Shown here: in pieces, positions 32,475 to 44,278 of the stretch | How the letters are laid out: every line of letters begins with the position of its first letter | Position numbering within the stretch: position 1 is the first letter of the stretch | Source of the DNA: Diplonema japonicum | Lineage: Eukaryota; Euglenozoa; Diplonemea; Diplonemida; Diplonemidae | Assembly: GCA_964019335.1 (NCBI GenBank) | Contig: OZ025714.1 | Span: 1 to 64,000, forward strand | DNA: 64,000 nt | Reading direction: 5' to 3' | Position numbers and translations under genes: made by a program | Notes under the pieces: model-generated | Told to the model about the DNA's origin: nothing | Database searches by the model: none | The model's input: the letters and a program-made list of their open reading frames with translations, nothing else

Positions 32475-33417
32475 TTATTCACGAAATGCCGTAGCTCTGT
32501 GCTGTATTGTTGTTTATCACCCTCAACCTTTGCAACGTCGGAAAAACTCTTTCGAAGGATCTGCAGCTCCGATATGTGCACAGGTACCTGCAGGCTTGGT
32601 TCAATGAGACACATACCGCACGCACTGCGATTCCAGTCATAACGTAGCGCAACAAGCTGAGGGCATCCTTTTGCAGAGAAGCCTTCAGAGCAGTGCAAAC
32701 AATGTCCCTACTGACGCCTTCCTCTTCGAAGAGCATATAAACACGCTCCCACTCGCAGTTCAGCTTGTCTTTACTTTTGTAGGTTGATATGTATGGCAAA
32801 GTGAAAGAGTGGTTTACTGCACGGAAAGGGATTTTTTGCACAGCTTCAATGAATTCTGTGTATGAAAAGTAAGGTTCTGTAGAGGAAGCAACTATCTGCT
32901 GCACAGCCTCGAAGGACTCGAAAGGTGTATCAGCCGTGATGGTGGTCAGTTGCTGCAGCTTCAACATGCTGTCAAGCACGTGATACATTTCAGATGACTT
33001 CTTCACCGGCTCTGCCTTCGAGAACGGTTTCAACTCCTGCGCCACAAATGCAGCTTCATTGATGTTCCTTGCCCTCGTGGCGGCATCGCCTTTCGGGGGA
33101 CGCGGTACGAAACTGCTCTTCAGATCATCAATTTTAATATGTGGCTGCAACTGAAATGTTGTGAATCTAGCACTGCACCCTTCATGGGGCTTGCACGTCC
33201 TGTAGAATCGGACTTCGGCATTCTCTTCTTTAATATTCTCCGCCAGCAGCTTTCTAGCATCGGGGGTGAGGGCGTCGGCCAAAACTCGTATCTGCTTCCT
33301 CTTCTTGTTGCAGTGACCGTTTTGCACGTTCTCAGAAACATACGCCTTGAAGCTGAGGAATGTCTCCCTGCACACAGGGTTCCTGCTGACGATGAGCCCT
33401 CGGGCTTCATTAGACAT
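32475..33417 (-). CDS. Unknown protein, 3' exon structure uncertain
   Basis: Starts MSNEARGLIVSRNPVCRETF, 66 nt below the previous stop; the region upstream has TTTTGATTTAGCACAG. The body is helical and charged (TPDARKLLAENIKEENAEVR; AAFVAQELKPFSKAEPVKK), with a possible degenerate EF-hand helix FSYTEFIEAVQKI. A GTATG...CTGCAG intron of about 29 nt near 32590-32620 continues to VPVHISELQILRKSFSDVAK. That frame then stays open into the next gene, so a second intron probably exists; without splicing the frame stops at about 32479. The C-terminus is therefore unresolved. Confidence 0.6.
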
Positions 33418-33484
33418 CCCTGATGACTTGTCCTGGTCAGGCTGTGCTAAATCAAAAGATACCAAAGGCGACACGGAAGTGTGG

Positions 33485-34711
33485 CTACGTAGACTTCTTC
33501 TTGGACGTGTCTTGCGACTTAGCCCGCTTGATCTTTCTTATTTGAATCTCTGGTACTGCTGCGGGCGGAAGAGGAGGTGGCTTCCTAGTGTCAGGAGTGC
33601 GTGCACGTGACCTACGTTTACGCGGCTTCTTCGACTTACCAGAAGAGGTGCTTGTGTTACTCGTTTGGTGTGAGCACTTATCACTATTAGTGAAAGCAAC
33701 ACTCGAGGGTCGGCTTGAGGAGTCAACATCAAGGGACAACTCAGAATGGGTGATGGTGCGTCTTGCCTGCCACTTTCTGATAGACGCGGGAGAGGAGGCC
33801 CTGCTGGATGACGCAGGGCGAGGCGAGGCCGACGGGGGAGACATCATAATGACCGTCGTTGAGGCAGATCCATCTTCTTTTTCTTTACCTTTTCTTTCCT
33901 TATCCTTATCCTTCAAATGTTCGTTCTTTGCCTTTCTTTCTTTCGGGTTTACCACTCTGTCCTCCTGCACGGTGCATATTTCGGGCTTCGTCTGAGATGA
34001 GGTGAAGATGCTTTTCAACAGTGCTCCCAGCTTAAACGTGACATAGGAAAACGTCATCATGTAAGCAAACCCCAGCACGACACCAGCACTGGCGAGCAAC
34101 ATCCCTGCAACAAAACGCGGTTGCTCCGTCACCACAGGCTCCTGCATAATAACAACGTCCTGGCACGACGGTTGTAAAGCGATGCTGTAGTACGATGCAC
34201 TGCATTTATAACACGTGAATGGGAAGGGAAACCTGGCGTTCCAGGAACGTTCCAGGGACTGCCTCCCCTTCTCAACAGGGCTGGCTATACTGACCTCAGT
34301 CTGGGTTAGCACAGGCCAAAGAGAAGACACCAGCGAGGGGCACACCTGGTATCCTGTTTCTGGTCTGTATGCATATAGAATCCCATCCCTAAAGGTCATG
34401 CACACCACGTCGTCCCACACGCTGTGCCATGTATCGTGAACCCTAATCTGCACACGGGCCACGTTTCCCGAGACGTTGGCCAGACCCTGCAAGCCAGTGC
34501 ATGCATCGGAGCTAACGTTGGTGACCATAACCACTCTAATAGGCGGCACGCACTCCACAGCTATGCAATCGCTGGACACTGTTGTGTGGCTGAAGCATAG
34601 GAAGATCCCTACCCCTATCAATGTTCCGATCACGCTGCCTACCATCAAGCAAGCGGGTGCAGTGTACTTGATGCTCGGTCCTTTGATTTCATCATCGCCT
34701 ACATTGTCCAT
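33485..34711 (-). CDS. Two-TM protein with Cys-containing loop and basic Ser/Pro-rich tail
   Basis: 408 residues, single exon. TM1 (VGSVIGTLIGVGIFLCF) follows a short N-terminus; a ~150-residue loop with about ten Cys and NVS glycosylation sites follows; TM2 is AGMLLASAGVVLGFAYMMTF. The cytosolic tail is highly charged (KERKAKNEHLKDKDKERKGK) and Ser/Pro-rich, ending in basic KKPRKRRSRARTP and TSKKKST. The topology resembles two-TM channel accessory subunits, but I see no specific family match. Confidence 0.7.
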   Translation of the reverse strand: MDNVGDDEIKGPSIKYTAPACLMVGSVIGTLIGVGIFLCFSHTTVSSDCIAVECVPPIRVVMVTNVSSDACTGLQGLANVSGNVARVQIRVHDTWHSVWDDVVCMTFRDGILYAYRPETGYQVCPSLVSSLWPVLTQTEVSIASPVEKGRQSLERSWNARFPFPFTCYKCSASYYSIALQPSCQDVVIMQEPVVTEQPRFVAGMLLASAGVVLGFAYMMTFSYVTFKLGALLKSIFTSSQTKPEICTVQEDRVVNPKERKAKNEHLKDKDKERKGKEKEDGSASTTVIMMSPPSASPRPASSSRASSPASIRKWQARRTITHSELSLDVDSSSRPSSVAFTNSDKCSHQTSNTSTSSGKSKKPRKRRSRARTPDTRKPPPLPPAAVPEIQIRKIKRAKSQDTSKKKST

Positions 34712-34852
34712 TTATCTGCGCATGTTTTACCTGGGCGGGTGTTTTGTATGCTGCACGGTAGCAAAGACCTGATTCGTAACATGACTGACAGTTAGGATAG
34801 GGTGTCACCACCTTGATATCGGACTACTTATAGACTTTTCTTTCATCTGCTC

Positions 34853-35975
<1,123 letters not shown>

Positions 35976-37595
35976 TTACAAGGGAAGGGGGTCTCTAATA
36001 ACTACTGCAACACCGCAATCAAACTGCTGATCGAACCGCGGTGATGTCACTGCTGCGACTGTGCAATACGATGCTGTGCTGACAGTCTTGAGCTCACCTA
36101 CGGTTGCGACAGTGTAGACGCTGGAGTGCACGGACGGCTTTGGGGAAGGGGTTCTGGTGAGAACACAGGGCAGCAGGGTCCCACTCGAGTCCGTAGTCCC
36201 GCCCTTATTTGTGATAGCACATTTCTCGAAGAGGACTATCACAGACTTACGGGCAACATTGCCAAGGCCAAGGCAGCTCTCGAAACTTCGCTTGGTCATA
36301 TGTAACTTGCCCTCAGTCGTGCCACAGCGCACACCATGCACGGCACTTGAAAGTGGGTCAACGGCACTGACCCTCCAAGAGTGCTTCCTCGCACTATGAC
36401 TACTGACAACTGCCACAATTACGACATCCGAAGTACCAGAAGGCATTCTCTGCAGCTGTACGCCCCACACCATAGACGACACCAAACTCAGACTCGCATC
36501 CTTAGCCATCCACACCTTATCTTCGCTGTTTTCATTTTCGCCTACAATTAGGTACACCACTTCCATCCCTGTTACTGACCAATCTTCGAAAGCCAATTCT
36601 TGCCTACCTTCTTCGTAGTGCTCGATAGCACGCAAGACTCCGTACCCCGCCTCTGCATAGCAAGAGCTCAGCGTTCTACCCCACTGTGAGTCTTGTCCTA
36701 CTACAACAACTGAAGCGTCACGCCGCGCCTTCTCAAATACACGGGGCATGAGCGCGTCATACGACTGTTGGTGCGGACCCTGCAGTAGTGCAGTAAGTGT
36801 CTCCGTGTGGGTGCGGCTTACCCAACGGTCGCAGTCACGTCCGGTAGAACTGACCGGATGGCTGCAAGAGACGACTGGTGTCGGTAAGGAGCTGGAGCTA
36901 GATGTGTTAGAATTCTCACTGATTTCATCTTCGCTGGCGTAAGAGTCTAAATCTTTAGTATTCAGCACAGGCAGCAGAATAGCTGGAGAATCACGTACTT
37001 CTGGGACAGGCAGCAGCGTGTCGATGTCTAGCAGCGAGAACTCAGAGTTAATTACTTTACTAGCCTCAGGGTTTTCCTTACGCTTCTTGTCGGTGTTAGC
37101 AGGTTCGTCCTCGCGTGCTTCGCTTTTACGTTTTTCCGCCTTCACCAATAATCTGGACCGCACTGGTTTAATGACAGGCAACGCAGAGGTGCCACACAAG
37201 AATACTATCATGTCGATAATCCAGAAGCTTGTAGACACATGGAACCCAGCCACAGGCATCACACCACCGCAGTTGAGACCCCTGGTTTCACACTTGCACA
37301 CCTTATCATCATTCATAAAAAATACATGACGGAATACTTGCGTTAACACCTTTTGTATTTCGCTCTTGTCAAAGACACCGTTTTCCATTGTACCCTCTCG
37401 CGACAGCGTGACTGTCACAAGAAACTCGTCCTCTATATAACTCAGCTGCAAATCTAGGTCACCAGAACCAAACAACAGCTTGCACGCAGCACCTTTCATG
37501 CTGTACATGATGGTTTTCCGTCCGGCATCTTGCGAGCTCAGCCTCGTTCTCGAGAGAGTCACACCGCTTCCTACGGATCTTCGGCAGCATGGCAT
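35976..37595 (-). CDS. Unknown large protein with Ser-rich linker
   Basis: 539 residues, single exon. The N-terminal part (LLFGSGDLDLQLSYIEDEFL) and the C-terminal ~250 residues (SVVVVGQDSQWGRTLSSCYA; VVIVAVVSSHSARKHSWRVS) look globular, joined by a disordered Lys- then Ser-rich linker containing a nuclear-signal-like KKRKEN. No domain recognised. Start is MPCCRRSVGSG, 55 nt after the preceding gene's stop; MYSMKGAACK is an alternative. Confidence 0.65.
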   Translation of the reverse strand: MPCCRRSVGSGVTLSRTRLSSQDAGRKTIMYSMKGAACKLLFGSGDLDLQLSYIEDEFLVTVTLSREGTMENGVFDKSEIQKVLTQVFRHVFFMNDDKVCKCETRGLNCGGVMPVAGFHVSTSFWIIDMIVFLCGTSALPVIKPVRSRLLVKAEKRKSEAREDEPANTDKKRKENPEASKVINSEFSLLDIDTLLPVPEVRDSPAILLPVLNTKDLDSYASEDEISENSNTSSSSSLPTPVVSCSHPVSSTGRDCDRWVSRTHTETLTALLQGPHQQSYDALMPRVFEKARRDASVVVVGQDSQWGRTLSSCYAEAGYGVLRAIEHYEEGRQELAFEDWSVTGMEVVYLIVGENENSEDKVWMAKDASLSLVSSMVWGVQLQRMPSGTSDVVIVAVVSSHSARKHSWRVSAVDPLSSAVHGVRCGTTEGKLHMTKRSFESCLGLGNVARKSVIVLFEKCAITNKGGTTDSSGTLLPCVLTRTPSPKPSVHSSVYTVATVGELKTVSTASYCTVAAVTSPRFDQQFDCGVAVVIRDPLPL

Positions 37596-37650
37596 CTATT
37601 TGTCATGTTCCCTGTGTAGTGCTGACGAGCTGTAAAGCCACTCTGAATAT

Positions 37651-39139
37651 CTATAGCGACCCCCCCATCGTCTCATCGCTTGACGAGTCGTCCGATGCGT
37701 ATTGGTATTGGCGCTTCTTATGCTGCCCCGTGAGCTTCCCAACGCTCGCCAGCAGCTCGTATACCTCGTTATCTTCTGTATCTTGCGTCTGTAAAAGGCT
37801 GATTGGCGGGCACATTTCATACCTTCGAGCACAATGACTCTGCAACCGAAGGAGGGCCTCCAAGCTTCGCTCCTGAGCCTGCAATAGAATGCATGCTGCT
37901 TACTCTGTCAGGGACAAGGTAACTAATACTGCTATCAGACTGCAATGAGAGCTGTGACGCCACATCAGCAGGGATTCCAACAGGCTTGCTCCTATCACAA
38001 ATGTCGTTGTCATATGCATCATACCGCTGCCTCCTCAGAGGTGTCCCTGTGCGTGAACGAGACTGCTCAGAAGTTTGAGACTGGGAACGTCGAGATTGCT
38101 GGAAGCTAATGATGCTCTCTCGCTTTGAAGCCTTGCTATTCGTGCTGTTCGAGCGAGAGAAGGGTGTCGGTGACCTGTTGCGCAGGCTGCTGGAGCTGCT
38201 CTCTATCTGGATCGTGCTTTCACGTGGCGTATTTCTGTCGTTGACACTACTAGCCTGCTGCCCAGGCGAGGTCATGGACAAGTTGTCATCCAACGGACTG
38301 TTGCTAACATCAGAGGGGGCAGCCTTCGGCGTAGAAGGGGCACCTTTTGGAGTAGAAGCTTTTGGTGTAGACGGCCCCCCCCTCGGTGTAGAGGTCATTC
38401 TTGGTGTGGATGATCGCGGTTTGAGGGGGCTCTCTGATAACCTGCTCTGCGAACTGATACTAGGAACAGGTGTGGGGGGCGACCGCCTGCCGTGTGAGGA
38501 AGACCTTGCTGTAGATGTCTGCGCACGCATCTCATGAAGCATAGAGTCCAGCTTCAATGCTGTGCCTGGTGGCTTACGTCGGCTGGGGCTAGAGTTTTCA
38601 CGGGTGAACTGGAAGCCTTCCCTCTGCTTTGTGTTTTGGAAATAGTGTTTTGGTATTCCCATGTGGAGCAGCTCTTCCCTTTTGGCAAAGTTCGCCAACA
38701 GCCAATGGCCCTGTGTCGCAACCTCATCAAACAAACCATTCATCTTGTGCAGCACCTCTTTTGTCACTGCCTCGTCCTCTTCATTATAGCACTCCGACAT
38801 GTCCTCTTCTGCTAACGAGGTCACGCTGTCCTTCAGCTTCTTTATCGCCTGGTGTATGTCGATAAGCTTTCTCGTCATCGTTGAATGCGATATTCTTTTC
38901 TTCTTCGGTGTTCTAGGAATGTTGTTTTTGAAGTGGAATGGAGGCTGCTGCACGGGCCTCCTCTTAGCAGGGGACGACAACATAGAGTGCTGCGGGTTCG
39001 CGTCTGTGAGCCGGTGGAGCGCCTCACGCATGTCCGCAACAGTATTATTCAGTGTAAGGATGGCACCATGTACGCAGCTGGGGACGTCTTTCCATTCGTC
39101 GCGTTTGTTCAAGAGACTCGTAATGGCCTCATCGTTCAT
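37651..39139 (-). CDS. Low-complexity, basic Ser/Thr/Pro-rich protein with helical ends
   Basis: N-terminal helical region (LLNKRDEWKDVPSCVHGAIL) and a second helical block around KLIDIHQAIKKLKDSVTSLA, then ~250 residues rich in Ser, Thr, Pro and Lys with repeats of the form TPKA-STPKG-APSTPKAAPS, typical of microtubule-binding or phosphorylated scaffold regions. A 25-nt intron (GTAAG...TTGCAG) near 37891-37915 leads to a final helical exon AQERSLEALLRLQSHCARRY ending with an acidic SSSDETMGGSL. A further GTATG donor inside that exon would give a different, basic end to 37596; I prefer the acidic one because it leaves a normal spacer before the next ATG. Confidence 0.65.
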
Positions 39140-39144
39140 GTTAC

Positions 39145-39165
39145 CTGTGAGGGGTGGGCACGTGG
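39145..39165 (-). promoter_or_regulatory. Candidate trans-splice acceptor between PUS7 and the downstream gene
   Basis: GCCCACCCCTCACAG ends 5 nt before the ATG at 39139, within a spacer of only 45 nt after the PUS7 stop. Confidence 0.45.
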
Positions 39166-39184
39166 CAGGTAATGTTTGAAATGA

Positions 39185-40917
39185 TCAAATGTCTGAAATC
39201 TGTGGGTTGTTCGCTGCGTACTTCAGAGCTTCGATCTCCTCTGCACCGAGGGGCTCGTCTTCGGGGTGGATCATAGCACCCATTCGTAGAGGCGCCATTT
39301 GCCATGATATTGGTGATTCCCTGTCGGGCTGCGTAAGGATGATTTCGCGTGTAAGTGATTGCCTGTAGTGGGCTGAAGACGTGTGACGGAGCATACATGT
39401 CGGATGTCGAGGGGATGTCTGCTTTGATGACAAGGTAGGTATTGTTTTCATCGGGGGGTACCACCTCCCCGGCATTGAACCTTCCCAGTTCAACCTTGTC
39501 AAGCGGGGTATTCGTCACTTCACACGTCAGGTTCTTTGGCCGCACCACAAGATGCCTGTACGCCTCTGAGCTCTCACGTTCGCAAGTGAAGATATACTCC
39601 AACTCCTTTTGTAAATCGCTGTCGCTTTCAAACTGTAATGTGTTGCAAACCCCCTTAGTAGTCATACATCGGATAAGCTCACTCCAAAGTCACTTAGAAC
39701 TTCTTCCACAAGGTTCTCACCGCACACGTGTCCAGGGTACTTCACGCTGCTCTTGTGATAAGGAAAAGGCACCACTGTAGTGTCAGTGTTTGAAAAGAAC
39801 AGTGCATACATGGTAGAACTACGTCGTAGATGGTGTACTGGCTTTCTTGGCCTTCTGATATAGGATACACTGCCCCTGTGACATCCATCACAAGGTCGCC
39901 TGGTGCCACCTTCAAACCGAATAGGGAGATTCTCATGGATGTCATGTAGTTCCAGATGTGCTGCTGTATGAAACGAAGCGCTTCGTACTTCGGGAACACA
40001 TGATGCATAGAGTAGGCTGCAAAGTAGTCCCTCTCCTTCTCAGGGCCAACCATGTGCATGTACGAGTACCATTCAGACCGCAGTGTTCCATCCCTCCTTT
40101 TGAAGTAATCTTTCAAAACCTCCTTGCTTGCACCGCTCGACCACATTCCGTACCCTTGCCGCACAAAACTCGTTTTTGAAACAGCACCCCTCAGCATCAG
40201 AAACGTAATCGCAGCCTTCCAATCCTTTTGCAGAATAGCTGCTCCTATCGCAGTCGGCGCGATGTGCTTCCTCCGTGACGGCAGGCTGCAGTAGTTTATA
40301 AAGCCTGCATTTTTCACCTTATTTACTAATTTTTCGATGTTTCCGAACAAAGGTTTTCTCAGAATGTGGTACACACTTGTGTGCCTTGTAGAGGATGTGG
40401 GCCACTTGAGGTACTTGTTTGATGCTTGTAAGATGGAGACACGCGTCAGCGGGCTGTTCAGTGTGAGGAGGCCTCGTGCCGCGAATCTGTGCATGGCATC
40501 GTTCGGGAGCATCAAGACGACGCCCCATGTTTGAGCGAGGTCGCCTCTCCGTTGGATCGAATACTGTTTTGCGTTGTTCAAAGCGAGCTTGATGAAGTGC
40601 TGGATGATGTGCTGATAGTCATCCCTGCTTTCTAACACAACGAACGTCCACCCATTCTTCGCTTGCTCACAAGGCTGCGAAGCTGTGATCTGGTGCGAAG
40701 GCTTCCCAAACACAATCGGGAACGATGAGTTCCACACTCCCTCTGCCAGGGGCTTCGCTAACGCACGGGGGCTCTTTGCATTCATCCTGTGCCGTATTCC
40801 GTGGTCGAACTCCAAAGTGCACTCCGCAAGCCCTTTATCAAGCCCGTCCCGTACCTCAGGCATCAAGGCCTTTTTCCCTAATCTTTGCCATCTGCTTCTT
40901 GTTAACTTTCCCCTCAT
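39185..40917 (-). CDS. PUS7: TruD/PUS7-family tRNA pseudouridine synthase
   Basis: Four exons, introns of about 34-36 nt after YDVVLP(L), VSLSD and DIPSTSD. The first exon carries GWTFVVLESRDDYQHII, the motif-II region with LPNDAMHRFAARG (Asp140 at the position of the catalytic Asp, although the usual KDRRAxTTQ context is lost), GFINYCSLPSRRKHIAPTAI, and then RFIQQHIWNYMTSMRISLFG with VAPGDLVMD, close to PUS7 QS-x-x-WN-x-x-x-S-x-RI...GDLV. Spliced exons add LPLVPFPYHKSSVKYPGHV, YRHLVVRPKNLTCEV and a closing REIILTQPD helix in place of the family's LRE segment. It probably isomerises uridine in tRNA or other RNA; activity needs testing because motif II is diverged. Confidence 0.88.
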
Positions 40918-41021
40918 CCTGTTATCTGATTGAGAAGCATCAGAGGTTTACCATCCTATAAAAAATCAGGGGAGGGGGGGACCTAAAAAGAAAACGCGCC
41001 TAAAGTCAACCCAGTTACCGT

Positions 41022-42091
41022 TCATTCAATCACAACACTCCTCCAATACTTCGCGCGTATCTCATCGATTTCCGCAAGCTCCGCGTACAGCTCGTTCGCA
41101 CGCTCTTTGAACGTCTTCCCATTCAAACCTGTGAACAGCCCACCGTCCACGCCTTGCTCGTGTGCAAAACTATATATTTCCGCCAACGTTGACTTCGGCC
41201 AGGTAAAAACAGGCTCAGCCCCGTGTGGCATAGCATCCTCTACTAGTGGCGCACAAGCTTGGAACACTTCCTTGGTGTGGTGCTTCGGTAGCATGTGACC
41301 AACCAAATAGTTATGCATAGCTTCATTGGAAGCTGAGTTTTTAAGGTATGAGAGGCCCCTCCGGATCTCTGCTTTCCTCACTTCGATGTGTTCTTCGAGC
41401 GGGACTTCACCCCTAGCAAGCTGCGTAATGGGGTGTGTGGTGCTATGCTAACATACCTGCGGGTTAAGGCCGAGCTTGGTCTCCACAATGAAGTACAGGT
41501 AGTTCCAAGCGGAGTTGTTTCGGAAGTCCTCCTCAAGATGGCTCACGGCATACTGTGGACAATGACGGGCGACAACGAGCATACCTCCTCTTCACCGTTG
41601 AGCAGATCGAACTGTGTAACGACCCATCTCCTGTGGCACCATGCGTGGTAGTTCTTGGCATCCTTCTCCAACGTGACCCCCACGACCTCTCTCTCCCCCT
41701 CAGCACTGCCCTTTGCAAGAAGGAGCTCGCGACGATGATGCCAGATCTGAAAGTTCTTCGGGTAGCTGTTCAGCATTGACGCAACTGTCTCTAGTTCCTT
41801 ATCAATGGAGAAGTTGATGGCTAATATCACATCGCGGCGGTACTTCCAAGCAGTGTAGTTGGCTGCGTTGCAGTCGATCACTGCCTGCGTCAGATTCAGC
41901 ACCCTTTCCGACTTCTCACCACTTGCAAGCACAGCTCTGAAGTACGAATGGCAATCGGCAAACACCTCCGAGTACTGTATCGCTACAACAGGGTTCTCAC
42001 TGTCCTGCTGCTTCACTGGCGTCACGTCATCCCATTCACTCCTCTCTGAGAACAGCCGACAATCAGAATCATCAGACGAGGACTCGGACAT
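41022..42091 (-). CDS. FNTA: Protein farnesyltransferase/geranylgeranyltransferase I alpha subunit
   Basis: Three exons, introns of about 32-36 nt after NGEEE and GLNPQ, phase 0. PPTA repeats: NAANYTAWKYRRDVILAI, SYPKNFQIWHHRRELLLAK, DAKNYHAWCHRRWVVTQFD and NNSAWNYLYFIVE, each with the N-x-x-x-W-x-x-R pattern except the last. The NNSAW repeat follows the alpha-subunit order. Start MSESSSDDSD leaves a 30-residue acidic N-terminus. The subunit pairs with a beta subunit to prenylate CaaX proteins such as small GTPases. A pyrimidine tract ends in CTCAG 6 nt before the ATG. Confidence 0.93.
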
Positions 42092-42163
42092 TTTTCTCTG
42101 AGTGGTGCAATGTGAGGTGAAAGGAACGTAAAAGACCAAAGAGAATAATTAAAATACCCGAGA

Positions 42164-44203
42164 TCAGTTTTCTTCAAGATTTTTATATGCAATTAGCTTT
42201 GCCCGACTTTGGCACTTCAGTTTTTCCAGCTCTATTCTCGGGTGCGGCAGGTCGCGCCCTGCTTCAATCAAAGGTCGCTCAGATGTGGAAACAAACAATT
42301 TCTCTTGCGTGCAGAGCTTCTCTTCCATCTCGTCGATCTGAAGAGTCAGCGCGTCAATGGTGACCTGTAAAGCGTCACGCTGCTGTGCATGATCTTTGGC
42401 TGAGGGGTTCAAAGACTCTCCGTAGTACTGCACGAGGTTCTCTTCCTCTGCAAGTCTTTCGCCTAAGGCTTCCTTATGCATGAGCTTTTTGTGCTGGTAT
42501 TCGCCAAGCAGCATGAAGACTCCTTTGAAGCCTTCGTAGTGTTCACTGTGCATCAGTAGGGTCGCATTAAAGTGCTCCGATTTCTTGTCACGCAGCAAGC
42601 TCTCCGCTTCCTTCAAGACCTGCATGCAATGTTCAACGTTCTGCTTCAGCATCACGTCTACTTCCTCTGCCTTCTTACTAATGTACTCCCTGTGCGACTC
42701 CCTTTCCAAAGTCTTCTTCCTCACCTCGTAAAGGGATTTATCAATCACCATTACGGCGTCCAGCCCACATAGTTTATTTTCTATGTGCTTTTCGCGCATT
42801 GCTATCAATTCCTTGATCTCGTTTACAAGTTTGTGCACGTCTTCCCATTTCTCCTGTTGGCTTGTGGCATTTTGTTGCATTTCCGCAGTTGCCTTGTGCA
42901 CCTTTTCCATCGCTGCCCTCCGCCTTGTATGCCCCGTCTCTTCTTTCTCATTCAGTATTGCAAACGTCCGCTTAAAGTACTCATTTGCTGCCTGTTTAGT
43001 TTCTGCGAGCCCTTTCTGATAGGACTCAACATTCCCCTTCACAGCAGTGATTCCGTCTTTCACTGATGCTTCCAGCACCTCGAGACCCTCTTGCTCGCTT
43101 TTCGTGAGCGACTCAACACGCGCACGCAGTTCGACAGTGATAGCTTCGTGGCATGCCAGGCACCTCTCGAACAGGGCCTCGATGGTGCCCACATCACCCT
43201 TCAAGATAGCCTCTTCCTTCCTATTCATAATATCGTCCGCTTCGAACTGAAGCCTTCGCAGTGCCTCGTCATGCTCAGCAGCACTGCACCCTGCAGCAGG
43301 GTGCTCGCCCACCATCTGTAACACCTTCCTGCCTGCTTCGGGCAAGTTACAGATCACATTGCAAAACTCTTCGGTGACACCCTCGAATGGGTCCAGCGAG
43401 ATACCATCGTCGGGGAGGACTTCTTTCAGCTCGCGCTCCTTGCTTGCGATCAGCTCCGTGTTTTCGCACTCCATGAGCGCGGCTGCATCTTTCACCTTCT
43501 TGAACATCCTGGTGATGTGCTGCATCGACTCACGGATCACACTGCGGTGGTCAATCACCGACACCTCGGGTGGTGTGGGTGGTTGCAGTGGGGAAGGCTG
43601 CCCTGCCGGCACTTCAGGCTCACTATAAGGGGAAGCAGGGGAATCGAGGGAATCAGGGGCAGCTACGGGCGACTGAGGTGGTGGGTTGTGAGGGTACTGC
43701 CGTTTCTGCGATTTCAAAGGCGAAGGTGTGTCGTGCCAACTACACAAACCTTCGTCTGGCTCAGTGTCCGTGCTCCTCCTTGCTCTCGAAATGGCCAGTA
43801 GCGACACAGGGTTCGCAACAGGCTCCGGGGGTCGGTGCGAAATGTCTTCTTCTCTTACAAAAAAACCACACCTAGCTTCAGTTGTGAAATACCTTGTGCC
43901 CTCCTTCTTCCCATCACACGCTCCTTCCCAGCCTTTTGGCCTTTGGAACTGCACCCCAAACCACTCCCCTTCCGCGAAGTACACAGGTCCTCTATATCGT
44001 ATGAGCGCCTCCTCTTCACGAACATAACACTTCGCCCCTACACAGCCTTCCTTCATACCAAGGCTGGGTAGGGGGGGTAGCTGTTTGGGTGGTTGCTTCG
44101 ATGCTGCAGGTGCTGCAGCAGCGGGTTTTGCAGAAGCAGCTGTTTTCTTCATGGAAATACTCCTCAACTGGGGCTTGCTCTTTTTGCCCGGGTACCTTTG
44201 CAT
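42164..44203 (-). CDS. CAP-Gly domain coiled-coil protein
   Basis: 679 residues, single exon. After a basic Pro/Ala-rich N-terminus (residues 1-50), a CAP-Gly domain reads VGAKCYVREEEALIRYRG, FAEGEWFGVQFQRPKGWEGA and GTRYFTTEARCGFFVREED; the GKNDG loop is replaced by GACDGKKEG. A Pro/Ser-rich linker precedes about 450 residues of long coiled coil. CAP-Gly domains bind EEY/F tails of tubulin or end-binding proteins, so this is probably a microtubule- or basal-body-associated scaffold. Confidence 0.88.
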   Translation of the reverse strand: MQRYPGKKSKPQLRSISMKKTAASAKPAAAAPAASKQPPKQLPPLPSLGMKEGCVGAKCYVREEEALIRYRGPVYFAEGEWFGVQFQRPKGWEGACDGKKEGTRYFTTEARCGFFVREEDISHRPPEPVANPVSLLAISRARRSTDTEPDEGLCSWHDTPSPLKSQKRQYPHNPPPQSPVAAPDSLDSPASPYSEPEVPAGQPSPLQPPTPPEVSVIDHRSVIRESMQHITRMFKKVKDAAALMECENTELIASKERELKEVLPDDGISLDPFEGVTEEFCNVICNLPEAGRKVLQMVGEHPAAGCSAAEHDEALRRLQFEADDIMNRKEEAILKGDVGTIEALFERCLACHEAITVELRARVESLTKSEQEGLEVLEASVKDGITAVKGNVESYQKGLAETKQAANEYFKRTFAILNEKEETGHTRRRAAMEKVHKATAEMQQNATSQQEKWEDVHKLVNEIKELIAMREKHIENKLCGLDAVMVIDKSLYEVRKKTLERESHREYISKKAEEVDVMLKQNVEHCMQVLKEAESLLRDKKSEHFNATLLMHSEHYEGFKGVFMLLGEYQHKKLMHKEALGERLAEEENLVQYYGESLNPSAKDHAQQRDALQVTIDALTLQIDEMEEKLCTQEKLFVSTSERPLIEAGRDLPHPRIELEKLKCQSRAKLIAYKNLEEN

Positions 44204-44278
44204 CTTTGTGTATTAATCTGTGTGCACTTCGGTTGACACCTATCGACCCCTCGATAGCTAGAGATAGTTAATGTTAAT

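Noticed and set aside
32267-32475. Continuation of the 33.4-kb gene's frame into the TLP1 start
   Set aside because: It would overlap the TLP1 coding region in another frame; an unplaced intron or the earlier stop is more likely.
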